Positions 17,283-28,000 of a stretch of 64,000 bases of DNA are shown here, in pieces. A program made the translations under genes and the position numbers. The notes under the pieces were generated by a model that saw only the letters and a program-made list of their open reading frames with translations, was not told the DNA's origin and searched no databases. This DNA is from an uncultured Chlorobiaceae bacterium (GTDB lineage: Bacteria; Bacteroidota; Chlorobiia; Chlorobiales; Chlorobiaceae): the NCBI GenBank assembly GCA_903940125.1, contig CAJAJL010000065.1, positions 1-64,000 of the forward strand, read 5' to 3'. How positions within the stretch are numbered: position 1 is the first letter of the stretch; every line of letters starts with the position of its first letter.

Positions 17283-18233
17283 ATGGGTTTCTTATCGAAC
17301 ATATTCGGAAAAAAGGAAGTGGAATTGAAGCTTCCAAAGGTTATTGAGGATGAGAATCTGATAAAAACGATGGAGGGTCATCTCGACAGGGTGCTGGGTG
17401 TAAAATTCAGTGCCGATGGGAAAAAACTTGTGAGCGGTAGTTTTGATGAACAGGTCATGCTGTGGGATGTTGAATCCGGCAGACAGCTGCTTACAATGAA
17501 AGGGCATGAAACCTGGGTTGAGTGCATCGATATCAGCCGAGATGGCAGACGGCTTGCAAGTGGCAGTACCGACAGCACAGTAAGAATATGGGATGCTTCA
17601 ACCGGACAGTGTCTGCATGTCTGTAAAGGTCATGATACTGCTGTACGCATGGTGGCCTTCAGTCCGGACAGCAGAATTGTGGCAAGCTGTTCACGTGATA
17701 CAACAATCAGGTTATGGGATGTTGAAACCGGAAAAGAACTATCCCGGCTTCTCGGTCATAAGTCATACATCGAATGTCTTGCTTACAGTCATGATGGTAA
17801 AAAAATAGCCAGTTGCGGAGAAGAGCCGATTATAAAAATCTGGGATGTCGAAACCCGGAAAAATATCGCCAACTTCAACACAAATGACAGACTCTCCCAT
17901 GCTTTAGTCTTCAGTCCGGATGATACGCTTATTGCATTCTGCGGGCGGGATGCCAAGGTCAAGATTCTGAACGCTGCAAGTGGTGAAATTATTACGGTCT
18001 TTGAAGGTCATGAAGATGCAGTGCGCAGCGTTTGTTTCAGTCCTGATGGCACCAAGGTTGCCAGTGCGGCAAACGATGAATCCGTTCGACTTTGGGATGT
18101 AAAGTCAGGGAAGCAGCTGCATTCTTATCGAGGTCATGTGCTCGAGGTGCAATCGGTTGATATCTCTCCTGACGGAAAAATAATAGCGAGTGGAAGTGAT
18201 GATCGCAAGATCAAACTCTGGGCAATAAAGTAG
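17283..18233 (+). CDS. Seven-repeat WD40 protein
   Basis: The 316-residue protein has a 20-residue lead (MGFLSNIFGKKEVELKLPK) and then seven WD40 repeats of 40-42 residues. Each ends in variants of LWDV, IWDA, KIWDV or KLWAI. Repeats begin near MEGHLDRV, MKGHETWV, CKGHDTAV, LLGHKSYI, FNTNDRLS, FEGHEDAV and YRGHVLEV. The fifth is the most divergent (FNTNDRLS, KILNA). Seven blades suggest one closed propeller acting as a protein-binding platform. No signal peptide is seen, so it is probably cytoplasmic. Its partner is unknown. It has its own upstream spacer of about 120 bases. Confidence 0.88.
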   Translation: MGFLSNIFGKKEVELKLPKVIEDENLIKTMEGHLDRVLGVKFSADGKKLVSGSFDEQVMLWDVESGRQLLTMKGHETWVECIDISRDGRRLASGSTDSTVRIWDASTGQCLHVCKGHDTAVRMVAFSPDSRIVASCSRDTTIRLWDVETGKELSRLLGHKSYIECLAYSHDGKKIASCGEEPIIKIWDVETRKNIANFNTNDRLSHALVFSPDDTLIAFCGRDAKVKILNAASGEIITVFEGHEDAVRSVCFSPDGTKVASAANDESVRLWDVKSGKQLHSYRGHVLEVQSVDISPDGKIIASGSDDRKIKLWAIK

Positions 18234-18460
18234 TAAGCGCTTCTCATCGGGTTTACGACAGCCGGGAGCTCTGAAAATGGGCCCAATGGTTTTTTTTGTC
18301 AAAAATAAAAAAGTGTTGTAAACTGCACAACTTCCTTTTTGAATTAGCTTAAAGTGAGTAAATTCATTTTACGAAAATTACATTCGTTTTTGAGCGCCTC
18401 ATGTCGAGGTTCGTTCATAGTAACGCCAAATTTAAATGGCAAAAATAAAAAGAGGTAGAT

Positions 18461-18670
18461 ATGGGTAATCAGGTTGAAGGAACTGTTAAATGGTTCAACG
18501 AAGAAAAAGGTTACGGCTTTATTGAGCAAAAAGGCGGAAAAGATGTGTTTGTGCATCACAGTGCTATCAATGGTACGGGTCGCAAAACACTTGTTGAAGG
18601 CCAGAAAGTCTTGATGGAAGTAACCCAGGGAGCGAAAGGTCTTCAGGCTGAAGACGTAACCCCTCTCTAA
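18461..18670 (+). CDS. Cold-shock-like RNA chaperone
   Basis: A single cold-shock domain of 69 residues. The RNP1 motif KGYGFIEQ and RNP2 motif VFVHHSAI are intact, preceded by [11 protein letters not shown]. It binds single-stranded RNA or DNA. AGAGGTAG lies just upstream of ATG. The 227-base leader region is AT-rich, as is common before csp genes, and could hold a structured 5' UTR. I saw no certain thermosensor. Confidence 0.93.
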   Translation: MGNQVEGTVKWFNEEKGYGFIEQKGGKDVFVHHSAINGTGRKTLVEGQKVLMEVTQGAKGLQAEDVTPL

Positions 18671-18825
18671 ATTATTTTTGAACCATAGAACGGTTCTTCA
18701 TGCCGTTTTGTCCGAGCGGCTTTGCCTGCGGATTAGTTATCAGCACTATCGTATTTTATGAATGTGGTTGTCATGATTAACCGCACGAGGCTTTATTCAG
18801 GAGAAGCCGAAAAGATTCAACTATG

Positions 18826-18871
18826 GCAGAAACACAGAGGGCGCATAACAATGCGCCCTTTGTGTTTCTGC
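18826..18871. repeat. Long hairpin between csp and the HAD gene
   Basis: Arms at 18826-18846 and 18851-18871 are 21 bases each, with one mismatch (G-T in RNA) around the loop AACA. The core AGGGCGCAT pairs with ATGCGCCCT. No T-run follows, so it is not a standard intrinsic terminator. It could be an RNA processing or stability element. Confidence 0.6.
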
Positions 18872-18945
18872 GCATATTGCTGCAGGCAAAGTCGTGGGGT
18901 AACAGTAAAGCGATTAATATCATCAGAACAGACGAAATAAAGAGT

Positions 18946-19551
18946 ATGAGCATTATTTTACTTGATATCGGAAACGTCATTGCATCCGTAGACTTTTTTC
19001 GATTTTGCAGGGGAGTTGTACCCGATGATTCTTCAGACCTGCAGGCAGTCTACAGAAAATATTGTGAAGGAGAGTTGAAAACAAAGTTTGATCAAGGTAT
19101 TATTGCACCACTTGACTATCTCTGCATGATTGGTCGTGATTCTCTGACTGGGAATTTTAGTCATGGTAAAATCAGGGAACTATGGCAGGATGTGTTTTCC
19201 CCGTTGGAAGGTGCAGAGGAGGGAGTGGAAACTCTCAGCCGGGAGCACCAGCTCTGGGTTATGAGCGATACTGACCCACTGCATTTTGCTTTTCTTCTGA
19301 ACCAATATTCGTTTTTAAGGGAGCGGGAACGTTACTATCTTTCTTATCAGCACGGGTTTCTGAAAAGTTCACCCGAAGCATTTGCATATCTTCTTGATGA
19401 TTCCGGATTAGCAGCACATGAATTTGTGCTGATTGATGACCGGCCAGAAAACTGCAGCTCGGCTGCAGTGGTGGGGATAAAAAGCATCATATTTGAAACA
19501 TGGCCAGAAACAGTAGCCGCAATTGCTGCTTTGCAGTCAGAACCACTATGA
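18946..19551 (+). CDS. HAD-superfamily hydrolase
   Basis: A 201-residue protein. The nucleophile motif is ILLDIGNV near residue 6, in the DxGN form typical of epoxide-hydrolase/haloacid-dehalogenase-like HADs. MSDTDP provides the second motif and FVLIDDRPENC the final acidic motif. Substrate cannot be told from sequence. The start is ATG 18946 with AAAGAG upstream. A longer frame from 18823 is rejected because its first part is the hairpin at 18826-18871. It is followed after 9 bases by arfB, with which it may be co-transcribed. Confidence 0.82.
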   Translation: MSIILLDIGNVIASVDFFRFCRGVVPDDSSDLQAVYRKYCEGELKTKFDQGIIAPLDYLCMIGRDSLTGNFSHGKIRELWQDVFSPLEGAEEGVETLSREHQLWVMSDTDPLHFAFLLNQYSFLRERERYYLSYQHGFLKSSPEAFAYLLDDSGLAAHEFVLIDDRPENCSSAAVVGIKSIIFETWPETVAAIAALQSEPL

Positions 19552-19560
19552 TGATATGTC

Positions 19561-19983
19561 ATGACTGATGTTAAGAAAATCAAACACATGGTTACGGTTC
19601 CGGTCGCCGAAATCGAACTGCATGCAATGCGTTCACAGGGAGCGGGTGGCCAGAATGTCAATAAGGTTGAGACCGCGGTTCATCTGCGCTTTGATATCAG
19701 AGCATCATCTCTTCCGGATGATATGAAGGAGCGGCTACTCAGCATGAGGGATCAGCGTCTTTCAAGAGAAGGAGTTCTTGTTATTAAAGCACAGCGTTTT
19801 CGTTCAAGAGAGAAAAATCGGGAAGATGCTTTTGACAGGCTTCAGGAAATTATAGGAAGCGTGACCAATGTTCCTAAAACACGCAGGAGGACAAAGCCAA
19901 CTTTGAGTTCAAAAGTAAAACGACTTGAAAAAAAGGAGAAGCGCTCAGATATCAAGTCGCTGAGAGGTCGCATCGACTGGTAG
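19561..19983 (+). CDS. arfB: Alternative ribosome-rescue factor, peptidyl-tRNA hydrolase
   Basis: A 140-residue release-factor-like protein with the GGQ loop (RSQGAGGQNVNKVETAVHLR) and the basic C-terminal tail rich in Lys and Arg (KRLEKKEKRSDIKSLRGR) that inserts into the empty mRNA channel. It lacks the codon-recognition domain of RF1/RF2, as ArfB/YaeJ does. It frees stalled ribosomes without a stop codon. Confidence 0.88.
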   Translation: MTDVKKIKHMVTVPVAEIELHAMRSQGAGGQNVNKVETAVHLRFDIRASSLPDDMKERLLSMRDQRLSREGVLVIKAQRFRSREKNREDAFDRLQEIIGSVTNVPKTRRRTKPTLSSKVKRLEKKEKRSDIKSLRGRIDW

Positions 19984-20018
19984 TGAAGTAATGGTAAGGA
20001 TAATAAGGAGAATATGCA

Positions 20019-20753
20019 ATGGGCGTTGAACCGGATTTGATTCCTGGCATCTATAACTATTGCGACCGATGGTGCGAGCGTTGCACCTATACTTCTCGTT
20101 GCCTTCAGTTTCAGGTTGAATCTGAAGAAATACAGAGCGGTGATGCCTTGAGAGATTTTGATGCATTGAATGTCCGTTTTTGGCAGGATATGGGCGAAGC
20201 GCTTATTCAGGCCATGCGTCTTATCAAGGAAATGGCGGAACAGGAGGGTATCGATTCTGAAGATTTGCATAAGGAAACAGTATTTTCCGAACCACTCAAA
20301 AGTATCCAGCTTACCGCTCGCGAACATCCTTGCGCTAACGCAGCTCTTGTCTATTCAGGGATGGTTAACGAATGGTTTGCTGCTGTTGACGAGTTCTCTG
20401 AAGCTGAAGAATCATTGTTGACCAATCATCCCCTCTTTCTTGATGAGCATTTCCAGGTTATAAGACATTATCAGTATTTTATGTATCCAAAAATTGTCCG
20501 TGCGATCGAAGGAAGAATGAGCGACCCTGCTGCAGCAAAACATGAACCTCAAAGCGATGCTCACGGTACTGCTAAAATTACCCTGATAGCTATTGATCGC
20601 TCCCTTGCAGCATGGAGCGTACTCTATGCTGAATATCCTGCACATGAGGATAAAACACTTTCAATTCTTATACATCTTGACAGACTGCGCCGATCACTTG
20701 AAGTCGTATTTCCTGCAGCACGCGCCTTTGTTCGACCGGGATTCGATGCGTAG
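20019..20753 (+). CDS. Conserved unknown with N-terminal cysteine cluster
   Basis: A 244-residue protein with no signal peptide. The start at ATG 20019 has AAGGAG at a good distance. Near residues 15-28, YCDRWCERCTYTSRC gives a CxxxCxxCxxxxxC pattern that could bind zinc or an Fe-S cluster. The rest is mostly helical and acidic. I do not recognise a named family. It may share a transcript with arfB, 35 bases upstream. Confidence 0.75.
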   Translation: MGVEPDLIPGIYNYCDRWCERCTYTSRCLQFQVESEEIQSGDALRDFDALNVRFWQDMGEALIQAMRLIKEMAEQEGIDSEDLHKETVFSEPLKSIQLTAREHPCANAALVYSGMVNEWFAAVDEFSEAEESLLTNHPLFLDEHFQVIRHYQYFMYPKIVRAIEGRMSDPAAAKHEPQSDAHGTAKITLIAIDRSLAAWSVLYAEYPAHEDKTLSILIHLDRLRRSLEVVFPAARAFVRPGFDA

Positions 20754-20797
20754 TCACCCTGACAATTTTTTAAGACAACCATCATCAAACAGAAGTT

Positions 20798-21700
20798 ATG
20801 CTTAAGACAAACAGACAGCATCTTGTAGAGTTTCTGCTGCAGTGTCAGCCCGGACAACCGAGAACCAGAGGAAACTGGGAAGTTGACCATCACGGGAATC
20901 CCTTTATTCTTCCTTCGATCGGAGGCATTACTCTGAATGTGCAGGTAGGAGACTCTGCTTTCGGCTGGCAAGGTGATCATATCGAACCAGGAGTGAGCTG
21001 CACTGCCGATACCAATAAACCCTTCGAGCATCCGAATGTTGGTCTGCAGATCTATTCCTGCGCCGGTAACATTGCCACTGTTGCAACCGGTGAAGCAAAA
21101 GGTGCCGAAGGCACTGTGCTCGGTCATCACGGTGGGTCGGAACATGTGATCGTTGATTTCGTACGTGATGTCAAAGAAAAGCTGCTCTACAGCGATACCA
21201 TCATTATCCGCGGGAAAGGTCAGGGTCTCAGGCTTTTGGATTATCCTGACATAATCCTCTTCAATCTCGATCCCGATCTTTTTATGGCTATGAATATTCG
21301 GGAGCTTGAAGGCGGAGTGCTTGAAGTGCCTGTTACAACGGTTGTTCCGGCAGTCTGTATGGGATCAGGAATTGGTTCGGCTCATGTGGCAAAAGGGGAT
21401 TACGATATTATGACCAGCGATGCTGAAACGGTAAAAGAGTACGGCATTGACAAAATCCGCTTCGGTGATTTTGTCGCACTCATGGATCATGACAACCGTT
21501 ATGGACGAGCATATCGTAAAGGTGCCGTGAGTATCGGCATAGTAGTACACAGCGATTGCATGGAAGCAGGTCACGGGCCTGGTGTTACCACGCTCATGAC
21601 CTGCGCATCGTCACTCATCAGACCGGTAATCGATCCTGAAGCCAATATTGCAGATCGCCTTGGAATCGGAACGGTATTGAACGGAGATAAAAAAAAGTGA
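20798..21700 (+). CDS. DUF4438 family protein
   Basis: A 300-residue protein matching the DUF4438 type. Recognisable parts include [50 protein letters not shown], and [15 protein letters not shown] near the end. The many conserved Gly/His/Asp residues suggest metal or ligand binding, but no activity is established. No signal peptide or membrane segment. It begins 44 bases after the Cys-cluster gene. Confidence 0.75.
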   Translation: MLKTNRQHLVEFLLQCQPGQPRTRGNWEVDHHGNPFILPSIGGITLNVQVGDSAFGWQGDHIEPGVSCTADTNKPFEHPNVGLQIYSCAGNIATVATGEAKGAEGTVLGHHGGSEHVIVDFVRDVKEKLLYSDTIIIRGKGQGLRLLDYPDIILFNLDPDLFMAMNIRELEGGVLEVPVTTVVPAVCMGSGIGSAHVAKGDYDIMTSDAETVKEYGIDKIRFGDFVALMDHDNRYGRAYRKGAVSIGIVVHSDCMEAGHGPGVTTLMTCASSLIRPVIDPEANIADRLGIGTVLNGDKKK

Positions 21701-21807
21701 ATAGAGGAAGAAAAGTCGCAAACTGTCAATATGGTTGATATTTTTTTTGTCATGAGATATTTATCTGTATTTTATCCGGATAATATTAATTCATAACGTA
21801 ACAGATA

Positions 21808-22404
21808 ATGAACAGAGAAAATATTCAATATTGCACAGCATTTGATGGCAGTCGCTGTATTGCATCAGGAAAGCTGGTAGAGGTTATCAAAAAGGTTAAA
21901 GAGAAGATTGATATTGGTGAAGCTCTCTCGGTTTTGATATTTGACGATATCAGCAGTGAACTTGTTGAAGTGGATTTTCGTGGAACGATGGAAGATGTTC
22001 TGAAGAGTTTGGGAAATTCCCCAGCACTTGAAAACAATCAGGAAGCCATTCATCGAGGGCCGGGACGCCCGAAGCTGGGGGTTATTCCCCGGGAGGTCAC
22101 CTTACTGCCAAGGCATTGGGAGTGGCTTAACAGTCAACCTGGAGGCGCATCTGTGGCTCTTCGTAAACTGGTTGAGGAAGCTCGGCGCATGAACAGCGAT
22201 CGGGATCAGTTGCGTACAGCACAAGGGGCTGTCTACAGATTCATGTCGGCCATGGCTGGTGATCTGCCGGGATTTGAGGAGGCAGCAAGAGCCTTGTTCG
22301 CTGTAAATTCAGGAAAGTTCAATGAGATAGTAACCACATGGCCGGTCGACATCAGGGAGCATGTTCAGAAACTTTCTGGAAGTATATTCAGGAATGAGGA
22401 GTGA
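21808..22404 (+). CDS. DUF2239 family protein
   Basis: A 198-residue protein matching DUF2239. The N-terminal part reads CTAFDGSRCIASGKLVEVI. The diagnostic middle is GPGRPKLGVIPREVTLLPRHWEWL, then PGGASVALRKLVEEAR, and a C-terminal FMSAMAGDLPGFEEAARALF. The middle resembles an HTH-like or RHH-like helical arrangement. Function is unknown. It ends before a shared bidirectional terminator and is convergent with bchE. Confidence 0.82.
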   Translation: MNRENIQYCTAFDGSRCIASGKLVEVIKKVKEKIDIGEALSVLIFDDISSELVEVDFRGTMEDVLKSLGNSPALENNQEAIHRGPGRPKLGVIPREVTLLPRHWEWLNSQPGGASVALRKLVEEARRMNSDRDQLRTAQGAVYRFMSAMAGDLPGFEEAARALFAVNSGKFNEIVTTWPVDIREHVQKLSGSIFRNEE

Positions 22405-22422
22405 GGAAAAAATCAATTTATA

Positions 22423-22460
22423 CAACAAAAAGCCCTTCAACAACGAAGGGCTTTTTGTTG
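22423..22460. terminator. Bidirectional terminator between DUF2239 gene and bchE
   Basis: Perfect 16-base arms (22423-22438 and 22445-22460) around AACAAC. CAACAAAAAGCCCTTC pairs with its exact complement, giving T-runs on both strands. It serves the convergent pair. Confidence 0.9.
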
Positions 22461-22479
22461 CATGATCGGACAAGTGTTA

Positions 22480-24120
22480 TCAGCAGTTGCGGACTGTTGA
22501 AGAGGTACGATCCTTGATAGTTGTTTCGTCGAACTCGTCCCAGTTGTGCTCATCGTGCTCACGCTGGTAACCGGCCTCTTTAAGACCGAAGCTCATGTCG
22601 GCAACCATTTCCGGACGCAGTTCCTTGAGGTTCTTTACCTCGTTCTGGGTCAGAATCCTGGACTTGTCAAAACCAAGGTCGATCTCGATCTTGTTATTTT
22701 TTGTCTTGACACGATCAATATCATAGAAGCGCTTGGTAATGGTGGTCTGGGCAAAAGCCTTCAGACAGCCAAGCATATACTTGCGGACATAGGGATCCCT
22801 GATCCATGGATAGCTGAAGAAGGTCTTGCGTGCGTAGAAACGGGCGTATGATTTCAGAACCAGTTTCAGCACATCTTCGCGCTCCATGTTGTCGGGCTTG
22901 ATAATCGGCGTCACAAAGTTGTAGCGGGAGTAGTCGCGGACTTCTACCCTGTCGCCAAGCTCTTTGAAGAGATCCGAGAAAGGCCATGGGGTGTAAATGG
23001 TCCAGTTGGCCATATCCGGATCCCAGTCTTTACAGAGCTGGTAGGTTTCCTCGATGGTTTCAGGGGTTTCGTGCTCGAGTCCCATAACAAACTGGGCTTC
23101 TGCTACAATACCGTTTTTCTGCAATAGCTTGATGGCAAGCTTGTTTTCTTCAATGGTTGTCTCTTTGCGGAATCGGTTGAGGTTCATCTGGCTGGCAGCT
23201 TCAGTGCCGAGCGAAACGTGTACCAGACCGGCTTTACGGAAGAACGGCAGAAGGTCTGCATCGCGCATGATATCGGTTACACGGGTATTAATGCCCCAGG
23301 TAACATCAAGTTTGCGGTCGATAAGCTCCTGACAGAGTGAAACGAATTTCTGTTTATTGATGGTTGGTTCTTCGTCAGCAAGAATGAAAAAGCCTACCTT
23401 GTACTTTTTCACCAGCACCTCTATCTCATCGACGAAAGTCTTCGGGCTGCGTGCACGGTAGCGGCGCCAGAACTGCCACTGTGAACAGAAGGTACAGGTA
23501 AATGGACATCCTCTGGCAAAGTTAGGAACCGCAAGACGGCAGTTAAGAGGTGTATAAATGTATTTATCCCAGTCGTAAAGGCTCCAGTCTGGAGTGAGAG
23601 TATCGAGGTCTTCAATGACCGGATGTGCCGCAGTGGCGAACACCTTGCCGTCGTCGTCGATATAAGCTATACCGGTAATTTCAGCACGGTTCTTTCTGTC
23701 AGTACCAGCGTCAATTTCTCTGATAAGGTTAACTGTAACTTCTTCACCTTCACCGCGGACAATGTAATCGGTTTCCGGTGCTTCGCTCAGTACCTGAGGG
23801 TACATGAAGGTTGAATGAATACCGCCCATAAGTGTCCGGATATTCGGATTCACTTTTTTAGCGAGTTTCATGATATCCTGTGCCTTGAAGATAGAGGGTG
23901 TGATGTTGGTAGTCATCACCACATCCGGCTTGTTTTTGCGGATGATCTCCTCAATCTGATCGTCAGTAAGGTAGTCGGCCATGGCGTCAACAAATCGCAC
24001 CTGATCGTACCCTGCCTGTTTCAGTGCGCCACCGATATAAGCTACCCAGCTTGGCGTCCAGTTACCGGCAATTTCAGCTCCGCCTGAATGATAATTTGGC
24101 TGAACCATCAGTATTTTCAT
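22480..24120 (-). CDS. bchE: Anaerobic Mg-protoporphyrin IX monomethyl ester cyclase
   Basis: BchE forms the fifth ring of bacteriochlorophyll without oxygen. The N-terminal third is a cobalamin-binding-like fold (MKILMVQPNYHSGGAEIAG, then DVVMTTNITPSIF). The radical-SAM motif is GCPFTCTFCSQWQF, with CxxxCxxC. The 546 residues match BchE and exclude shorter oxygen-dependent AcsF. GGAGG lies upstream of the ATG. It is last in the bchH-bchM-bchE order, 145 bases after bchM. The reaction needs cobalamin, SAM and a [4Fe-4S] cluster. Confidence 0.93.
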   Translation of the reverse strand: MKILMVQPNYHSGGAEIAGNWTPSWVAYIGGALKQAGYDQVRFVDAMADYLTDDQIEEIIRKNKPDVVMTTNITPSIFKAQDIMKLAKKVNPNIRTLMGGIHSTFMYPQVLSEAPETDYIVRGEGEEVTVNLIREIDAGTDRKNRAEITGIAYIDDDGKVFATAAHPVIEDLDTLTPDWSLYDWDKYIYTPLNCRLAVPNFARGCPFTCTFCSQWQFWRRYRARSPKTFVDEIEVLVKKYKVGFFILADEEPTINKQKFVSLCQELIDRKLDVTWGINTRVTDIMRDADLLPFFRKAGLVHVSLGTEAASQMNLNRFRKETTIEENKLAIKLLQKNGIVAEAQFVMGLEHETPETIEETYQLCKDWDPDMANWTIYTPWPFSDLFKELGDRVEVRDYSRYNFVTPIIKPDNMEREDVLKLVLKSYARFYARKTFFSYPWIRDPYVRKYMLGCLKAFAQTTITKRFYDIDRVKTKNNKIEIDLGFDKSRILTQNEVKNLKELRPEMVADMSFGLKEAGYQREHDEHNWDEFDETTIKDRTSSTVRNC

Positions 24121-24265
24121 CGGTCTCCATCCTCCAGATATGTTTTTACAAAATAGGGATTACAGTACGTAACAAAGAGAACCTTGATTAGACTGTTAAA
24201 AATCCCTGAATTATTAATTTACAACTTTTTTATAAAATATTCATACGGTTTTCATCATATCATCG

Positions 24266-24964
24266 TCACTTGTGAGATGAGTTCATAAGCATGGTGTGAT
24301 AAAATCCCCAACTTATCTTTTCCCGATTTTTCAGTTTCATTCCGGCTGCGTCCATAGCCTTCTGCATTTCCTCTTCACGAATCATCTGGATGGTTGTGCG
24401 GCGTTCCTTTTTCGGGAAATAACCGCCAAGCCAATGCTGGAATGCAAGAATGTTATTGTAGGGAGCATAGGTGAAAATAACTGAGCCTTTAGTCAGGCTG
24501 CTCAGGTTGCGGAATGCCTGGGAAAATCCTTCAGCAGGGTAATGGATCAGTACGTCAAAGCATACCACTGCATCATAAGTTCCGCTTACCGATTCAATGG
24601 TGTTTACTTCAAACTCCATGTTATTCTGAACTCCCTGTTTGGTAGCTTCTTCTTTTGTTTTAGCCACCATTTGTGAAGCGATATCGACAGATTTCACTTT
24701 GTAGCCCTCTTTTGCAAGACGAATACTGAACAGTCCTGTTCCGCATCCTGCATCAAGAACGGTTGCACCTTTCGGAAGCCCAAGTTGCTGCAGCCAGTCA
24801 AATGCCTTGTCCATCATAACGGCATGACCTTGACGGACAGTATTGCGTACGGAAGAGAGTTTATCGTCACCGTATATTGATGCCCATCGCTGAAAGCCCT
24901 GGCCGTCGAAATACGAACGGAGCATTTTTTTGTGTTCTTCAGCATTGAAAGAGGAACTGCTCAT
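24266..24964 (-). CDS. bchM: Mg-protoporphyrin IX O-methyltransferase
   Basis: A class I SAM methyltransferase of 232 residues. The SAM motif I is [16 protein letters not shown] near residues 70-85, then [11 protein letters not shown], typical of BchM/ChlM. It methylates the propionate of Mg-protoporphyrin made by the chelatase and passes the ester to BchE. It lies 57 bases after bchH on the same strand. Confidence 0.93.
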   Translation of the reverse strand: MSSSSFNAEEHKKMLRSYFDGQGFQRWASIYGDDKLSSVRNTVRQGHAVMMDKAFDWLQQLGLPKGATVLDAGCGTGLFSIRLAKEGYKVKSVDIASQMVAKTKEEATKQGVQNNMEFEVNTIESVSGTYDAVVCFDVLIHYPAEGFSQAFRNLSSLTKGSVIFTYAPYNNILAFQHWLGGYFPKKERRTTIQMIREEEMQKAMDAAGMKLKNREKISWGFYHTMLMNSSHK

Positions 24965-25021
24965 GGTATAAGTTTTTGTCGTTATGTGATAGGTGTTATA
25001 AAATTTTATTTTGCCAAAGCT

Positions 25022-28000
25022 TCAATGATGAACCCCTTCAATTCTGGTTTCAAGATCGGCATAGAGTTCCTGAAGTTCTTCAATGGTACTCTCCTCTGCT
25101 TCCCAGAATCCTCGAGAGTGCGCTTCGAGCAGGCGCCTGGTCATCGACATGGTTGCATGCGGGTTAAGGGCAGCAAGTCGTTCCAGCATGGCCTTGTCCT
25201 GCAGAAAAGTTTCGTTGAATTGATCGTAAGTCCACTTTTTAACTGCCGAGGCAGTGGCACTCCATCCATAGGTGTTGCTCAGATGGGACTCGATCTCCCT
25301 GACACCCTCATAGCCGTGCTCAAGCATGGCTTCATACCATTTCGGATTCAGCAGTTTAGTGCGTGCTTCAAGCGAAACCATCTCTTCAAGTGAACAGATC
25401 CTCTGCTTTGTTCCAACGCCATCGATATCGCCAACCATGACTTTTGGTTTCGTTTTACTGAGGTGCTCAACGGTTTTTGAAACTCCGCCAAGATACTCAT
25501 AATAATGATCAATATCAGAAATACCGATTTCATAGCTGTCGATATTCTGGAATGTCAGGGTCACATGCTTCAGTGCGGCGCGAAGCGCATCGGGGCACTC
25601 CTCCCACATACCAGTGGAAGAGACAGCAAAACTCTTACGACTGACAAAGGCTTCGGCAAGCTGGTTGTCCTCTTCCCAGGTACTGCTTTCAACCAGATGG
25701 TTTACATTTGCCCCATAGCTGCCGGGTGCATTGGAATAGACCCTGTTCGATGCCTCATCGAAGGTGCAGTTTCTCTCAAGCATCTCCTTCTGCACATGCT
25801 TTCGAAGAAAGTTCATCTCTTCGGGTTCATCGGCTGCAGCTGCCATACGGGCTGCCTTGTCAAGCAGACGTACTTGCACCGAAAGCAGATCTCTGAAAAT
25901 ACCACTGATTGTCATGACCACGTCAATCCGTGGACGGCCAAGTTCTTTCAGAGGGATAAGCTCAACATCACCGATTTTTCCAAGTTCATCTGTTTTAGCT
26001 TTCGCACCCATCAGAGCCAGTGCCTGGGCAACCCCTTCACCGTCGCTTTTCAGGTTATCTGTTCCCCAGAGAATCAGGGCTATGGATTCAGGGGGTACAG
26101 AACTTTCCTTGCTGTATTGCAGGAGCAGCTCTTCGGCAGAACGTTTACCAGCGTGCTGAGCAAACGGTGATGGAATGGTATAGGGATCAAGGCTGTGAAT
26201 GTTTCTGCCTGTCGGCACGATGTCAGGGTTTCGAACCAGATCGTTGCCTGGGGAAGGAGGAATGAATCTGCCCTCTAGTGCATGGAGCACTGCCTTGAGT
26301 TCATGATTTTCAGTAAGATTGATGAGAACGATGTTCATGAAATGCCAGAAGCGTTGCAGTTCTCCAGGTTTCGTGCCTGCCTCCCGGTGAAGATAGTCGT
26401 CGGCTGCCGATATCCTGACGGCCAGGCTGCCTTCAAGTAATCTTGACACAGAAAGGTTTAAAATTTTTTTAGTATCAAAATGTCCGGTAAAGCGCTTGAC
26501 AGCTTCGCGGGAGATTGCCGATACCTGTTGCCATCTCTGCTGAGCCTCCCTGTTCGTTTCTAATTGATCAAGCAGCTCCACATAATTGTAATTCAGGTGA
26601 CTGCAGATCAGTGCAGGCAGGGATTTACCCTCAAGTTCCGGTCGGCTGTGCCCGGCAAGAAGGGCAAGATGATCGCTGACACTTTCCAGTGAAGGGGCCT
26701 CACCCATGATATGCAGTCCAAGGGGTATCATGCGCTCCTCAATCAGGTAAAGTTCGCTGTGCAGTTTAGTGATATACTCTTCTGCAGGCGGATTATTCTG
26801 GCCGCTTTCAATTTCAAGAGCGACTGCAAGCTCCTTGATCTCATCAAGCAGTTCATCTGAAGCATTGCTTCTGTATCCGGCAACCAGATCTTTGAGTTTC
26901 CGCAGCCCCTTGTAGAGTCCGGCATGTTCCAGCGGGGGTGAGAGATAGCTTATCAGCGTGGCGAATCCACGTCGTTTTGCAATGGCACCTTCGCTTGGGT
27001 TATTGACACAGTAGCAGTAAAAGTTAGGAAGAGCTCCGATCAACTTTTTTGGCCAGCACAAGCTGGACAGTCCCACCTGTTTGCCTGGCATAAACTCCAG
27101 CGCGCCATGTGTGCCGAAGTGCAGTACAGCATCTGCGCTGAAGCAGTGTTCGATCCATGTATAGAACGCTGCAAAGGCATGGTTCGGTGCCGCATCCTTG
27201 GCCATGAGAAGGCGCATCGGATCGCGCTCATACCCAAAACTGGGCTGCTGGCCGATAAAAATATTACCGAGTGAACAGCCGAGAATATGAAAGCGTGTCC
27301 GGTCATTGAGGATTTCGCCGGGAGCGTCTCCCCAGAAGGGTTCGATGTTTTCATAGGCAGGAAAAAGCCTGCGGTACTCATCGACCGGTAAATGCCCCTC
27401 AACATTACCGTCTGTACCGTATACAAGACGGTTTCCTTCAAGAAGTCGATCTTTCAGCCCTTCAGCAGTCTCAGGAACTTCCACATGGTATCCTGCAGTT
27501 TTCATCTCCAGCAGAAGTCGGTGAAGGCTCTCAAATACATTGAGGTATGCTGCCGTCCCTGCATTGCCAAGATTTGGCGGGAAATTAAAGAGTATAATGG
27601 CAATTTTCTTACTACTGGGCGGTCTCTCCTGTAATCTTAAAAAGCGTTGTACTCGTTCAGCAATAATTTTCACCTCTGCTTCAAGCGGTATTGTCTGTTC
27701 GCTGCCTGTTTCCGTGCCGGCATAGATCTGGGGTTCTATGGAGCCGTCCAGTTCTGTTACTGCTACACTCAAAGCGGTTTGCAGTGGTGTCAGGCCAAGA
27801 TTACTTTCGCGCCACTGTTCAATGGGCTGGAAGGAAAGAGGAATAAGATTCAGGCAGGGGACATCAAGTTTTTTCAGAACTACTATCGCTTCAGGTGCCT
27901 TGTTTTCCGCAGGGCCGCCCACAAGTGAAAAACCTGTAGCATTGATCAAAAGAGCAGGCTTCAGAGAACCGGGTGTTTCAGAGTTGAAAAACCTATCGAG

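Noticed and set aside
18823-18945. Extended N-terminus of the HAD hydrolase
   Set aside because: These codons are the 21-bp hairpin and flanks; the HAD fold starts at MSIILLDIGNV (18946) with a ribosome binding site.
24121-24265. Cobalamin riboswitch near bchE or in front of the TonB receptor (36174-36459)
   Set aside because: Looked for because BchE uses cobalamin. I did not see the conserved B12-box or the characteristic core, so none is called.
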